Shown here piece by piece: positions 42,370-52,000 of a DNA stretch of 64,000 bases. Positions within the stretch are counted from its first letter, which is position 1, and the number at the start of each line of letters is the position of its first letter. The notes under the pieces were generated by a model that did not search any database, was not told the DNA's origin, and saw only the letters and a program-made list of their open reading frames with translations. The translations under genes and the position numbers were made by a program. Source of the DNA: Frankia sp. AiPa1 (GTDB lineage: Bacteria; Actinomycetota; Actinomycetes; Frankiales; Frankiaceae); contig NZ_JALKFZ020000034.1 of assembly GCF_023243075.1 (NCBI RefSeq), forward strand, positions 28,180 to 92,179, given 5' to 3'.

Positions 42370-43167
42370 ATGCAAAGTTCCACGGTCGGGCCCCCGTGGC
42401 CTCGTCGAGTCATATTTCTGGGCGTTTCGGCCTGCCTATTTTCGCTGCTGATCGTACATTCGGCCGGCGCTGCGACGCTCGGTCGCTACCAGCGCGATGT
42501 CACGGTAAGGCAGGTGGACGGCACCGGGGTCGCACCGGCGAACGGAACCGGGTCTCTCAGCTTCCGCCTTCACCTCTCCGCGCCCGCGCCGGCCATCGGC
42601 AGCAGTAATCGAGACCCATTCGTGCTCTACTTCAACGAGCAGGCCAACAACGGCACCGCCGACAAGGCCAACGGCATATATGGGCGAGTCACAGTGCCGC
42701 CAGGAGTGCAGAATATCACGGTCGCGATCCGGGTCCGTGGGCCGGCACGCTCGATTCAGCTCCTGCTGACGGGTAACGGCAAGCATGTTCCGCGACGCGT
42801 TCTATTCACCATCAAGGTCGCCAACGGCATTGGTGACAGACTCGTCGCGGCTAGTCGCCTGAATCCGGGAGATGCGCTGACCTCCCCGAACGGGCGCTAC
42901 CATCTGATCATGCAGAGCGACGGAAATCTGGTCGAGTACGACTCGGGCCTGGCGGTTTGGGCGAGTAACACCGGTGGACATCCGGGGAGCGATCTCGAAG
43001 CCCAGTCAGACGGAAACTTCACCGTGTACGCACCCGGTCACATCGCCATCTGGGCAAGCAATACCAGGGGGCGGAACGGGAGGATACTCAGAATTCAGAA
43101 CGACCGCAACCTGACTATATACGCGCCCGGAAATGTGGCCGTCTGGTCGTCGAACAGCGCCGTCTGA
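42370..43167 (+). CDS. Secreted bulb-type (GNA-like) mannose-binding lectin
   Basis: A 265-residue exported lectin. A signal peptide (hydrophobic FLGVSACLFSLLIVHSAG, ending AGA) is followed by an N-terminal beta domain (residues about 38-150; DVTVRQVDGTG, FRLHLSAPAPA, resembling Calx-beta/Ig-like secreted modules). The C-terminal bulb-lectin prism has three carbohydrate sites of the Q-x-D-x-N-x-V-x-Y type: QSDGNLVEY, QSDGNFTVY and QNDRNLTIY, each followed by the VWAS/IWAS/VWSS strand. Sites 2 and 3 deviate at Val. It probably binds mannose outside the cell. A GGAG ribosome site precedes the ATG and a strong hairpin follows the stop. Confidence 0.88.
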   Translation: MQSSTVGPPWPRRVIFLGVSACLFSLLIVHSAGAATLGRYQRDVTVRQVDGTGVAPANGTGSLSFRLHLSAPAPAIGSSNRDPFVLYFNEQANNGTADKANGIYGRVTVPPGVQNITVAIRVRGPARSIQLLLTGNGKHVPRRVLFTIKVANGIGDRLVAASRLNPGDALTSPNGRYHLIMQSDGNLVEYDSGLAVWASNTGGHPGSDLEAQSDGNFTVYAPGHIAIWASNTRGRNGRILRIQNDRNLTIYAPGNVAVWSSNSAV

Positions 43168-43170
43168 ACG

Positions 43171-43215
43171 GGAGCTTGGGCCCACCGCCGTGCCGACTCG
43201 GTGGGCCCAAGCTCC
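43171..43215. terminator. 17-bp perfect hairpin after the lectin gene
   Basis: GGAGCTTGGGCCCACCG (43171-43187) is fully complementary to CGGTGGGCCCAAGCTCC (43199-43215) with an 11-base loop. It starts 3 bases after the lectin stop codon, with no T tract, which is usual for actinomycete terminators. The abrB remnant on the other strand ends precisely at its edge. Confidence 0.9.
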
Positions 43216-43216
43216 G

Positions 43217-43380
43217 ATCCACCAGCGTCATCGGCGTCGGTGCCGGTACGATCCCAAACCGCCCGTCCCGCTCCACGATCTCCAGCGGCTGGCCCGCCGT
43301 AAGCCCGAGAACATCACGCAACGCCTTGGGAATGACGACCCGCCCCGCCCCGCCGCGTCCACGGCAGTCCGCCTGCCAGA
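43217..43380 (-). pseudogene. AbrB/MazE-type antitoxin remnant
   Basis: Encodes GRVVIPKALRDVLGLTAGQP and LEIVERDGRFGIVPAPTPMT, close to the intact antitoxin at 38047. The start region is altered by extra GGGGC units and the C-terminus is cut at the lectin terminator. No PIN toxin is adjacent. Confidence 0.85.
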
Positions 43381-43501
43381 TATCCACCATCCTCTGCCCA
43401 GGCGCCAGACCTCCAGAGCACCCTACGAGAGAGTCCGTCCGCCACCGGCGGAGACGTCCACCGCCGGTCAGTCCTAGAGCGGATCACCGCACACTGCCGC
43501 G

Positions 43502-44194
43502 TCACCGAGGGGCGGAACGCGCGAGGCGGAAGCCCACATCGTCGACCCGGAAGTCCGGATGGCCACGACGACGCACGGACGCTCGGCAGCTCCAGTGCTC
43601 GTCGAACCAGCCGCCGCCCCGCAGCACCTTGTAGTCGCCGTAGACCTCGGCGTCATACGTATCCCAGCACCAGTCCCACGCATTACCCAGCATGTCGTAC
43701 AGGCCCCAGGAGTTCGGCGTCTTTCCACCCACCTCGTGAAGGCGCTCCCCGGAATTGTCCCGATACCAGGCGATCTCCTCGAGTGAGCCATATCGAGGGC
43801 CAGTGGTCCCGGCGCGGCAGGCCCGTTCCCACTCGGCCTCGGTGGGCAGCCGGTACCCGTCGGCGGCAACGTCCCACTCGGCCCGACCTTCGCCCACGCC
43901 AACCCGGTAAGCGGGAATCAGTCCCTCCCGGCGCGACAGCACGTTGCAGAACCGGATCGCGTCCCACCAGGAAATACTTTCCACCGGCAGCTGACCGCCC
44001 CGGGCCGCGCTCGGCCAGCCACCGGTGACCCGCGCATACACCTGCTGCGTCACCGGGAACGCGCCAAGGCGAAACGCCGCGACCTCGACCGACCAGGTCC
44101 GCCGCGTTCGCCGATCCGACAGCGTCACCTCCCCCGCCGGAATCGCGACCAGCAGGCTCTCCACGTCAACGAGTTCGGCTGCCCGTCGGTCCAT
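43502..44194 (-). CDS. Formylglycine-generating-enzyme (SUMF1)-like protein
   Basis: A 230-residue FGE-sulfatase-domain protein: FRLGAFPVTQQVYARVTGG, PVESISWWDAIRFCNVLSRR, YRLPTEAEWERACRAGTTGP, WGLYDMLGNAWDWCWDTYDA and VLRGGGWFDEHWSCRASVRR. True aerobic FGEs have paired active-site Cys residues near the C-terminus. Here the Cys of SWSCRAS-like position is present but its partner is not clear, so it may belong to the wider C-type-lectin-like branch (for example ergothioneine-type or diversity-generating targets). Two shards of the same gene are at 8105 and 36774. Its start is 4 bases from the stop of the upstream antitoxin gene. Confidence 0.8.
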   Translation of the reverse strand: MDRRAAELVDVESLLVAIPAGEVTLSDRRTRRTWSVEVAAFRLGAFPVTQQVYARVTGGWPSAARGGQLPVESISWWDAIRFCNVLSRREGLIPAYRVGVGEGRAEWDVAADGYRLPTEAEWERACRAGTTGPRYGSLEEIAWYRDNSGERLHEVGGKTPNSWGLYDMLGNAWDWCWDTYDAEVYGDYKVLRGGGWFDEHWSCRASVRRRGHPDFRVDDVGFRLARSAPR

Positions 44195-44197
44195 CCG

Positions 44198-44533
44198 CTA
44201 TGAGGGCCTGACGACCTCGGCATTGACACCTGCCAGCAGGTCGAAGCCGGCACTGGCATCCGTGGTGATCAGGACGCGGCTATTCGCGGCCGCGGAGTCG
44301 CTGAAGGTCGAACGCAGCTCGTCATGGATGCGCTCGAGGTCGTCGGCGAACCCGGCATCCGCAGGACTGTCGCGCAGCGCGGCCTTGAGCCGGTCGGCGG
44401 ACGTACGTCGCTCGGGGACGAGCCGACCGACCGGGAGCCCATCGCGGGTGATGACGACGGTCTCACCGTGCTCGACGGCGTCGAGGATGACTGCGAAGCT
44501 CCTGGCCGCGTGGGTGGCAGTCACCGCAATCAT
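44198..44533 (-). CDS. Phd/YefM-like antitoxin, no partner toxin
   Basis: A 111-residue protein: MIAVTATHAARSFAVILDAV and TVVITRDGLPVGRLVPERRT give the Phd N-domain; the C-terminal region is helical with DDLERIHDELRSTF. Downstream, where the toxin should be, the FGE-like gene begins after 3 bases. Either the toxin was replaced or the antitoxin acts alone. An AT-rich ATCAAATCAGATAGTATGC before the start is a likely promoter/operator. Confidence 0.8.
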   Translation of the reverse strand: MIAVTATHAARSFAVILDAVEHGETVVITRDGLPVGRLVPERRTSADRLKAALRDSPADAGFADDLERIHDELRSTFSDSAAANSRVLITTDASAGFDLLAGVNAEVVRPS

Positions 44534-44654
44534 GATTGCATACTATCTGATTTGATCTAAGAAGCTGCGGTCCCAGCGCGGTGCAGGCCGGATTGACGCG
44601 AAAGGCCGCCGCAGCGAGCACACCCTCGCGCTCACCGACCATGCTGCGGCTTCG

Positions 44655-44786
44655 CGGGCCGCGGCGAGCGATCCGGCCCAGAACGGCGTCCTTCGGCCAG
44701 GCTCGCCGTGATGATCGCCGCCAGCCGCCGGCCGTGGTCGGTCAGGTAGACGACCCGCCCCGACTCGGCAGCCTCGCAGGCCACAA
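44655..44786 (-). pseudogene. Phd-type antitoxin remnant
   Basis: Encodes VACEAAESGRVVYLTDHGRR and LAAIITASLAEG, the core of Phd/YefM proteins. The N-terminal strand and start are missing because a higA fragment begins on the other strand. Confidence 0.6.
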
Positions 44787-44808
44787 GAAGTGGTTACGCT
44801 ATGTGCTC

Positions 44809-44943
44809 ATGACCAGATTTCCCCGGTGGAACGACGTCCGCGCCGACCTGGTCGCCAACGCCGGCGGCGAAGAGGCCCTGACCGAGGCCCGCCGGCGCAT
44901 CCAGGCCTACATCGACGGCCACCGGCTCGCCGAACGCCGCTGA
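44809..44943 (+). pseudogene. higA-like antitoxin, N-terminal shard
   Basis: From ATG 44809: MTRFPRWNDVRADLVANAGG, EEALTEARRRIQAYIDGHRL then AERR and a stop. It matches the N-terminus of the intact antitoxin at 11808-12143 and is cut just before the helix-turn-helix. Confidence 0.88.
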
Positions 44944-45185
44944 CACCTCGTGATGGGAGGCCGTCAGCTCCTGCGCAAGCGCCATGAGTGTCGTGGTCTT
45001 TCCGGTCTGCCGAGGGGCGTGGACCACGAAGTAGCCCTTCTGTTCGACCAGGCCGGAGACCTCCGGTAGCCGCGCCGCCGCCGGGATCATGTAATGATCG
45101 CTGGGCACACACGGCCCAGCGGTGTTGAACCAGCGAGCCACCACGCCACCACCCTTCACGACCACAGGGCACGAGCCGATCACCG
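44944..45185 (-). pseudogene. AAA-type ATPase gene, 5' shard
   Basis: Encodes VVARWFNTAGPCVPSDHYMI, PAAARLPEVSGLVEQKGYFV and the P-loop APRQTGKTTTLMALAQELTA, matching the ATPase at 19970-21559. It is cut after the P-loop helix, at the higA shard. Upstream DNA around the start is also conserved. Confidence 0.85.
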
Positions 45186-45275
45186 TCACTCTACGGACCG
45201 CCTCCGCCCGGCAGCCGCACGCGAGCCGCTGCATCCGCGCTACCGGAGGTCGGTGCATCCAGGCTCAGCGGCACG

Positions 45276-45903
45276 TCACGTCGCCGCGTACAGGTCGGCT
45301 GGACCGACGAGCGTGATATCCGGTGACGCGGCCGCGGCCGTCGCCAGCTGCTCGCTGAAGCCCGCTGCGCTGAAGCAGGCAAGCCGGGCTGTGGACGCGC
45401 CTGGGCGGCCCTGGGCACTGAGCAGGTCCCGGATCCGCCGGAGCCGGTCAAGGTGGGCGAGGCCCATGGTGTCGCCCCACTTCGCCTCACCGATCATCAG
45501 CAGGCGCTCCTGTTCCTGGTCGTCCTCGAAGCCGAAGGCGACGACGTCGAGCTGATGGCTGGCACGAGCGGACGGGTCGTTGACGACCCCCGACGTGACC
45601 CGGCTGACAAGGGCAGCACCGAGCCGTTGCGGCGCGGCGTGGTGCGCAGGTCCGGCTCGTCGGCGAGCAGATAGCGGCCCTCGAGGAAGAGCGCGCTGGT
45701 CGGTGAGAGCACGGTGCGGGTGACCCAGGCGTCGAAGTCGTCGGGGCTCGCCGGGGTGTCGTCGCGGGCGAACTCGCGCCGGTAGGCCGGCGTGCCGCCG
45801 ACGATCGCGTGCACCTTCAGCGCTGTGGCGGGATCGTCGATGCCCCAGAACCGAGCCGAGAGTTGGTGGTCCAGCGTCGGGACGGACGAGCGGGCCAGGC
45901 CGC
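45276..45903 (-). pseudogene. Archaeal-type ATPase (DUF234-like) C-terminal remnant
   Basis: Two pieces in different frames are recognised: FWGIDDPATALKVHAIVGGT, PAYRREFARDDTPASPDDFD and SPTSALFLEGRYLLADEPDL, then SHQLDVVAFGFEDDQEQERL and MIGEAKWGDTMGLAHLDRLR to the stop. These are the lid and C-terminal nuclease-like region (DUF234) of a P-loop ATPase. The ATP-binding part and a central section are missing. Confidence 0.65.
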
Positions 45904-45984
45904 GGCGAGCTGCCCTACCTGCGCCGCACGGCCAGCGCAGCCCTACGCCACCAGACCCGCGGCGGTCGCGGCATCCAGCTTCCA

Positions 45985-46195
45985 ACCGGCATCCGTTGAT
46001 CGATACCAGGCGCGCGGAGATCCAGCGACTCTGTCGCAACCTCGGCGTTCGCCGCCTCGACTCATCGGATTCGCGACCACCGACGCCGTCAGTCTCGCCA
46101 CCAGCGACGTCGACGTCTTCGTCGAGTTCGGCACCGGCGCCACCGAATTCGACTACTACGGGCCCTCCTTGACACTCAAAGAAGGCCTCGAGCGC
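45985..46195 (+). pseudogene. mntA-type antitoxin, frameshifted shard
   Basis: Encodes HPLIDTRRAEIQRLCRNLGV with RRLD, then a 1-bp deletion, then FATTDAVSLATSDVDVFVEF, EFDYYGPSLTLKEGLERL. It aligns with mntA at 31343-31651 and is cut before the last third. No hepT follows. Confidence 0.85.
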
Positions 46196-46394
46196 CTGCC
46201 TGGTTCTTCAGGAGAACTCATGGTGTTGTCCCGCGGTGCCGCCTCTGGAGACGGCGGAGCCCAGGTCACCCAGCGCACCTGGGGCATGGTGTCCAGGTCG
46301 GCGCGCACCTCGGAGGTCGGCGACCGGAAGGTCAGCGAGGCGAGGTTGCCACACACGTCGAACGTCCGCCGCAGCGGCTTTCGCGATTGCGAAC

Positions 46395-46505
46395 ATCCTT
46401 CCGGCTATTTCTGCGCCAGGACGGGACCGCGAGCGCCAGGTAAACCTGGAAGCGGGTGTTGCCGGGCTCCGACTCGACGGTGATGTCGCCGTGGTGCAAT
46501 GAAAC
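46395..46505 (-). pseudogene. Histidine-kinase ATPase domain, C-terminal shard
   Basis: The minus strand reads LHHGDITVESEPGNTRFQVY then LAL, the G2-box end of HATPase_c domains (HGG.I.VES.PG.GT.F...LP). Nothing else of the kinase remains. The P450 gene ends 13 bases to the right. Confidence 0.5.
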
Positions 46506-46517
46506 CGCTGTACCGAG

Positions 46518-47804
46518 TCAGGGGGCGGATGGGGTGAAGAGCACCGGGAGGGACGAGGGGCCGCGGGTGATTCCCGGGGTGAACGTGACCTCGAATCCTG
46601 GCCGTAGCCGGTAGTCGGGGAGGGCGTCCAGGACCTCGGAGACAATGACGTTGAGTTCGAGGATCGCCAGCTGCTCACCGAGACACCGGTGGATGCCGTA
46701 GCCGAACGCCAGATGGGGACGCTCGTCCCGGTTCAGCGTGAAGTCATCGGGGTGGGAGTACACCCGCTCGTCGCGGTTCGCCGCGGCGAACAGCATGAGC
46801 ACCTTGTCGCCTGGTGCAATCTGGTTGCCGTCAATCAGATGCGGGCAGGTGACGGTGCGGCCGATGCCGATCACCGGCGCATCGTGGCGCAGGCCCTCGT
46901 GGACGAACGCGGCGGTCAGCGTCGGGTCATCGCGGAGCTGTTCGCGCAGCTCGGGCTTGTCCGCCAGGTAGTGGAGCAGGCTGGCGGCGGACGACGCTGT
47001 TGTCTCGTGGCCGGCCAGCAGAAGTAGCAGCGCGATTCCCAGCGCCCGGTCGGCGGGAATCGGCTCGTCGTTCACCACGCCGTTGGCGAGCGCGTGCAGC
47101 AGACTGCCATCGTCCGGACCGCTCCGACGGGCATCGATGGCCTGACCGAGATAGCCGGCCAGGGCCTGCGACGCCGCGACGTTCGCCGCCGCGTCGCCGT
47201 CGTAGGCGCTGTGCAGCAGGGCGGTCGTCCAGGTACGGAACTGTCCCCAGTCCGGTTCGGGCAGACCAAGGACGACGGCGATCACCACCGACGGCACCTG
47301 CTCAGCCAGCGCCGGCACCAGATCGGCCTCACCCGACCCGCGAATCTCCTCCAGGCAGGCACGGACGATACGGCGCACCATCGGTTCCAGCGCGTCGATG
47401 GTCGCCTTGCGGAACCACGGGCCGAGGAAACGGCGATACTGGGTGTGTTCCGGCGGGTCGGTCTCCAGGGGAACGGCCCGAACGGGGATGCCGATGTCCG
47501 GGATGTTGACACCCTCCGCGCTGGAGTAGGTGGTGCTGTCCTTGCAGATCTTTATGATGTCCTCGTAGCGGCTGACCGCCCAGTGGCCGCCGAAACGCGA
47601 ACTGTGGACGGCACCGGAGCGGGCCCGTACCGCGGCGAGGACCTGGTGGAGTACTTCGACGGTCCGCGGATCGGTGTAGTCGAAGTCGCTGACGAGCTCG
47701 TCGATCACACCAGACGGAACCTTCCCGGCGCCCACCGGCGCCGCGCTCGACGGCTCCGCGCTCGACGAATCCGTGGCCGGTTCGGTCGCGGCGTTGATAC
47801 TCAT
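46518..47804 (-). CDS. Cytochrome P450
   Basis: A 428-residue soluble class I P450. I-helix oxygen-binding motif LLLLLAGHETTASS, ExxR helix as HEGLRHDAPV (E-x-x-R), and heme-binding FGYGIHRCLGEQLA with the axial Cys are all present. GAGAGGAAC precedes ATG 47804. Needs a ferredoxin and reductase encoded elsewhere; none is nearby. The substrate is unknown. Flanked on both sides by shards. Confidence 0.93.
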   Translation of the reverse strand: MSINAATEPATDSSSAEPSSAAPVGAGKVPSGVIDELVSDFDYTDPRTVEVLHQVLAAVRARSGAVHSSRFGGHWAVSRYEDIIKICKDSTTYSSAEGVNIPDIGIPVRAVPLETDPPEHTQYRRFLGPWFRKATIDALEPMVRRIVRACLEEIRGSGEADLVPALAEQVPSVVIAVVLGLPEPDWGQFRTWTTALLHSAYDGDAAANVAASQALAGYLGQAIDARRSGPDDGSLLHALANGVVNDEPIPADRALGIALLLLLAGHETTASSAASLLHYLADKPELREQLRDDPTLTAAFVHEGLRHDAPVIGIGRTVTCPHLIDGNQIAPGDKVLMLFAAANRDERVYSHPDDFTLNRDERPHLAFGYGIHRCLGEQLAILELNVIVSEVLDALPDYRLRPGFEVTFTPGITRGPSSLPVLFTPSAP

Positions 47805-48125
47805 CCGTGTTCCTCTCCGCGGGCGGTCATGCGGTATGACCTGGCTAAACAGGTCACGTCGACGAGGCACCTCCTGGCGGCCGCGCACGCCACCGGAGAA
47901 AACCTGAATCCCCCGCAAGTATCGCAGCGCGTCATGGAAGATTCAGCGTTTCGCCTCAGCCCGCCGGAAATCGACGCGTTCCATCGGCGACCGGCTCGCA
48001 CAACGTCAACATCGGTTCCGACCAGGAAAAATACCGTTCCGATCCCAGATCGCCGCGACACCGCCAGCGCAGTTTATTTTCCCAGCCTGACCTGACGGCC
48101 AAATTTTTGCCATTTTTCGCCAAGA
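47805..48125. other. P450 upstream region
   Basis: About 320 bases without a convincing gene. An 86-codon minus-strand frame exists but its composition is not protein-like. AT-rich DNA at 48070-48125 may contain the P450 promoter. Confidence 0.35.
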
Positions 48126-48176
48126 GACAGACGATCCGCCATCTGCCGGACGAACCGGAATTCGTCAAGGTCGTCG
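48126..48176 (-). pseudogene. hepT gene, 3' shard
   Basis: Encodes SLDDLDEFRFVRQMAD, matching ALDDLDEFVRQIAV of the HepT remnant at 9754 apart from a 6-bp insertion (two extra codons). About 17 codons remain. Confidence 0.65.
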
Positions 48177-48204
48177 AGGCTGTACGGGCGACAGGGTGCC
48201 GATG

Positions 48205-48519
48205 TCAGGGCTGGGTCAGGTCGATCTTCATCGGAAACGGCGCGACGGCTTCGACCACGCCGGTGTGAACGTCGCCGACCCGGTAGGTCCGCGCAGCGGG
48301 ATCAAGCACGTAGGTGTAAACCAACGGCACGCCAGTCGCTGACGGCTCGACCCGCCAGTAGAACTGGATGCCAGCCCGGGCATGCTGCTCTGGTTTGAAG
48401 ACTCGGTCTGTGGTCTCTGAGCCTGGCGAGACCACCTCGCCGACCAGCAGGATGCTGTCTGGACGCATCGGCCCGGTACCGACACACCGGCTCGCAGCCG
48501 CGTCGCGGCGAACCTCCAC
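48205..48519 (-). pseudogene. Uma2-family nuclease-like protein, 5'-truncated
   Basis: The 104-residue frame contains SILLVGEVVSPGSETTDRVF, KPEQHARAGIQFYWRVEPSA and AYVLDP-like strands ending APFPMKIDLTQP, the C-terminal half of Uma2 (DUF820) restriction-endonuclease-fold proteins (catalytic E...PS..T...K). The N-terminal ~90 residues are missing. It may still start at an internal ATG but would lack part of the fold. Confidence 0.65.
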
Positions 48520-48587
48520 GGACGCGGATGGACCTCGATGACCGACTCGCGACGTGCCAGGGTCAGGCCTCGCGGTGGCGCTGCCAG

Positions 48588-48842
48588 TCAGCGAAGGAGC
48601 TGGTCGAGGCTGTCGGCGGTCAGGACGCGGGCGGTCCAGGTCTGGAGCTGGTCGGCGGAGCCGTTGCGCACGGTGGTGAGCACCGCCTCGGGAACCGGAC
48701 CGAACTTGAGCGTCAGCAGCTGGACCAGCGTGTCAGCCCGACCTTCCACACGACCTTCCACACGACCCTCAGCGCGGTGCAGCTCGGCGATGGTCATATA
48801 TGCCTCCTCCGCGTCAGGCCCAAGAGCAATACACCGCGTCAT
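48588..48842 (-). pseudogene. Rpn/PD-(D/E)xK transposase-like protein, C-terminal remnant
   Basis: Encodes EAYMTIAELHRAEGRVEGRV, ADTLVQLLTLKFGPVPEAVL and a final helical repeat, the C-terminal tail of Rpn-like nucleases, including the RVEGRVEGR repeat. The nuclease domain is absent. Confidence 0.6.
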
Positions 48843-49014
48843 GAGGCGTGGACGGACCCGACATGACCGCACCCTACCGACACCCACCGACACACCCACC
48901 CCAACGACACACGACACACAGCCGGAGGTCGGACAGTCCCGGGGCCAGCCATCGACCGCGGCGACCGCGTCGTTCGGGCGGGCGAGGCGGCCGGCCCGGC
49001 GTCGGGCACGGGCG

Positions 49015-52000
49015 CTACTCGGGCACGGCCTGGCAGTTCAGGTCGGATTTGCGGGACGAGGCGGTGATGCCGTTGTAGGCGGCGAGCCATCCCGTGGCGC
49101 GGTAGTCGCCCAGACGGGTGAACAGGGCCGCCCCACGGTTGGCGGGCAGCGCGTGGAGGTGCTTCGGGCGGGAATGGTCCGTGGGGCCACGATCGGCTGT
49201 GGAGCGGCGATCGACAGTGGGGCCCGGCTGGTCCGTGGGGGCGGGATAGTCGACTGGGCCGGCTGCGGTTGCGGCGGGCGGCGCGACGAGGTGGACGTCG
49301 GCGTCTGCCCACAGGACGGCGGTGAGTGACACCGGGCCGGCGATCGACACCTGGTGGCCGTGCTCGACGGCGGTGGCGTCGGTGGCGCGGTCGCGCAGCA
49401 GGGCGAGGTAGGCGGCGGCGTCCAGGCGGCAGTCGTGCGGCGCGCGGCCGACTGGCCAGTCGGGGTTGGACACGTCCCGCCGCCGGGCTGCGGTGAACAG
49501 GGCCGGCACGATCTGCTCGGCCGCGGGTGCCGTGGCCATCTGCTCGCAGATCCACAGCAGGCGCCCGGCGCCGCGGGGTGCGCCGAGTCGGCGCCAGCGG
49601 ATCCGCCGGCCGAGGTCGGCGGCGCAGACGGCGACCCATGGATGCACGCTGCCCAGCCGGCCCTGCGCGGCGAGCCAGGCGAAGTACCGTGGCGCTTCGG
49701 CGAGAATCGGCGTGAGTACCGAGGTCGGGAGGCCGGCCACGGTGCGCGCCGGCCTGGTGAACAGGCGCGGGCTGGTGGCGACCAGCGCGAACGCGACCTG
49801 GGCCAGATCGCCGGGGGCGACTCCGGTCGCCGGGACGAGCCCCGGTGCCGAGCCAGGCCCGACTGCCACGCCAGGCCCAGGTGCCAACCCACGCCCGGTT
49901 GTGGCGGCAAGCCCGGCTCCCAGGACAAATGCAGGCGCTGTGGCAATCCCAATCCCGGCTCCTGGAGCGAGTCCGGGTGCTGACACGGGCGGCTGGGTGG
50001 AGTGGTCGATCTGGTCCGGACGGCCGCGGGCGCGCAGCAGCTTCGCCACCCAGGGACGCAGGCCCTCGTCGACCGGCGCCTCGGCGAACGAGGGCACGAG
50101 CCGGGCGAGCACACCACCCAGCGTCCACTCCGCCTGCTCGGGACCTGCGGGAACTGCCGTGTCACCCAGTGCGTCCCGCAGGTCGGTCCCGATCGAGACC
50201 GGCACCATGAGACGCGTGGTGAGCATCCCGAGCTCCGTGACGGTCAGCATCACCGCGGCGGGATCGGCATCCCGATCCGGCCCGGCGGGACCCGACAGGG
50301 AAAGGTATTCGCCGGCGACGAGCAGGTCGACGGCATCGGGCACCGGGCTGCCGCCGACGCCCATCCCGGCGCTGGCTCTGGTCTCGGTCCCGGCGCTGAT
50401 GCTGGTGCCGGTGCTCGTGGCCGTCCCGGCGCCGGTCCCGGTTCCGATGGCGGTCGTGGCTGTGGTGGTCTGGTGGTGGGCGAGGGTGCTTCGCCACCAG
50501 GTCTCGGCGTCGGCGACGGTCGTGACGCGTCCCGTGGCGACCTCGGCGAGCAGGTGGTCAGCCAGGCCGTCGGCGATGTGTGAGCGCACGGTGTAGCCGT
50601 CGACGAGCCGGGCCTGCCAGCTCGGCCGTTCGCTCTCGTCACAGAGGAGGAACGCCCAGCCCTCAGTCTCCCCGGCGCCGACCCGGCCGGCCCGGCCAAA
50701 CATCTGCTGGACGGTGGCGACGTCGATCCGGTCGAGGCCGACCGTCGTGTCGCGGACGATCACGGCGCGGGCGGGCAGGTTCACCCCGGCGGCCACGGTC
50801 GTCGTCGCCACGAGCACGTCGAGGCGACGGGCGCGGAAGTCGCGTTCGGCCGCATGGCGGTGTTCCCAGTCCTTGTAGTGCAGTCCGATCCGAACGCGGG
50901 CGCACAGCTGGTGCACCCGGTCGAGGTCGTCCGGGTCGACACCGGTGGTGACCGCGCCGCGGTCGGCGGCGAGGGCCAGCGCCGTCGCCCGCACGCCGCG
51001 TCGGCTCCCGCAGAACACCAGGACGCTGCCGCCGTCCTCGGCGATCTGCCGGGTGATGGCGACGGCCGCCCGCGTCCGGGCGAGGCTGTCGGCTCGGCGG
51101 TCCCGCGTCGCGGGGATCATCGGGAGCTGCCAGGTCAGCCGGGTGGGGCGCCAGTTGGTGCGCACGACCTCGGCGCCGAGCCAGGCCGCGATCTCGTCCG
51201 CGTTCGCCACCGTCGCCGACAGGCCGACGACCCGCACCGGCGAGTTTGTCCCCCGCACCCGGGCCAGCAGCGCCTCCAGCAGCGGCCCGCGGCCCGCGCT
51301 GCCAAGCAGGTGGATCTCGTCGACGATCAGGCAGGCCACGTCCGCCAATGCCGTACGCAGCGAGCTCGCCCGGCACACCGCCTCGAACTTCTCCGTCGTC
51401 GACACCCACAGGTCGGCATGGCGGGCCCGTTCGACGTCGGTGACGTACTCCCCCGACAGCCGCTGCACCCGCAGGCCGGAGCTCCGCCAGGCCTCCAGCT
51501 CCCGGTCGAGTTCGTCGGTCAGCGAGCGTTGCGGTACCAGCCAGGCCGCCTTGCGCCCGTCGCGCACGATGGCACGCAACGCCGCCAGCATACCGATCAT
51601 GGTTTTGCCGGCACCGGTGGGGGCGACGACCAGCAGATGGGCATCGGTCAACAGCTGCGGCGCCGCCGCGGCCTGCGTCGGGTTCAGCGTTGGACGCGGC
51701 AGATGGTGGGCCCACTCGGACGGGACGAGCCGGTCTGCCGCCACCGGTGTCCAGTCGCCGGTGAACGGACCATCATGATTGTCCCAGGCCAGCTCGAACG
51801 CGTCCCGCGCCGCCATCGCCGCCGCCCCGGTCCGCGTGATCGGCCTGTGCCGGGCGGTGTTGGTCACCGGCAGCAGGCCGGCGGACACCCACAGCGGGGC
51901 AAGCCGGCCGTCCGGGCCGAGGGAGCTGAGCGTCTCCTGCTCGACGAGGTGCCGGATCCGTCGGTGCGACACGCCGGCCGAGGACAGCAGCGCATCGAGC

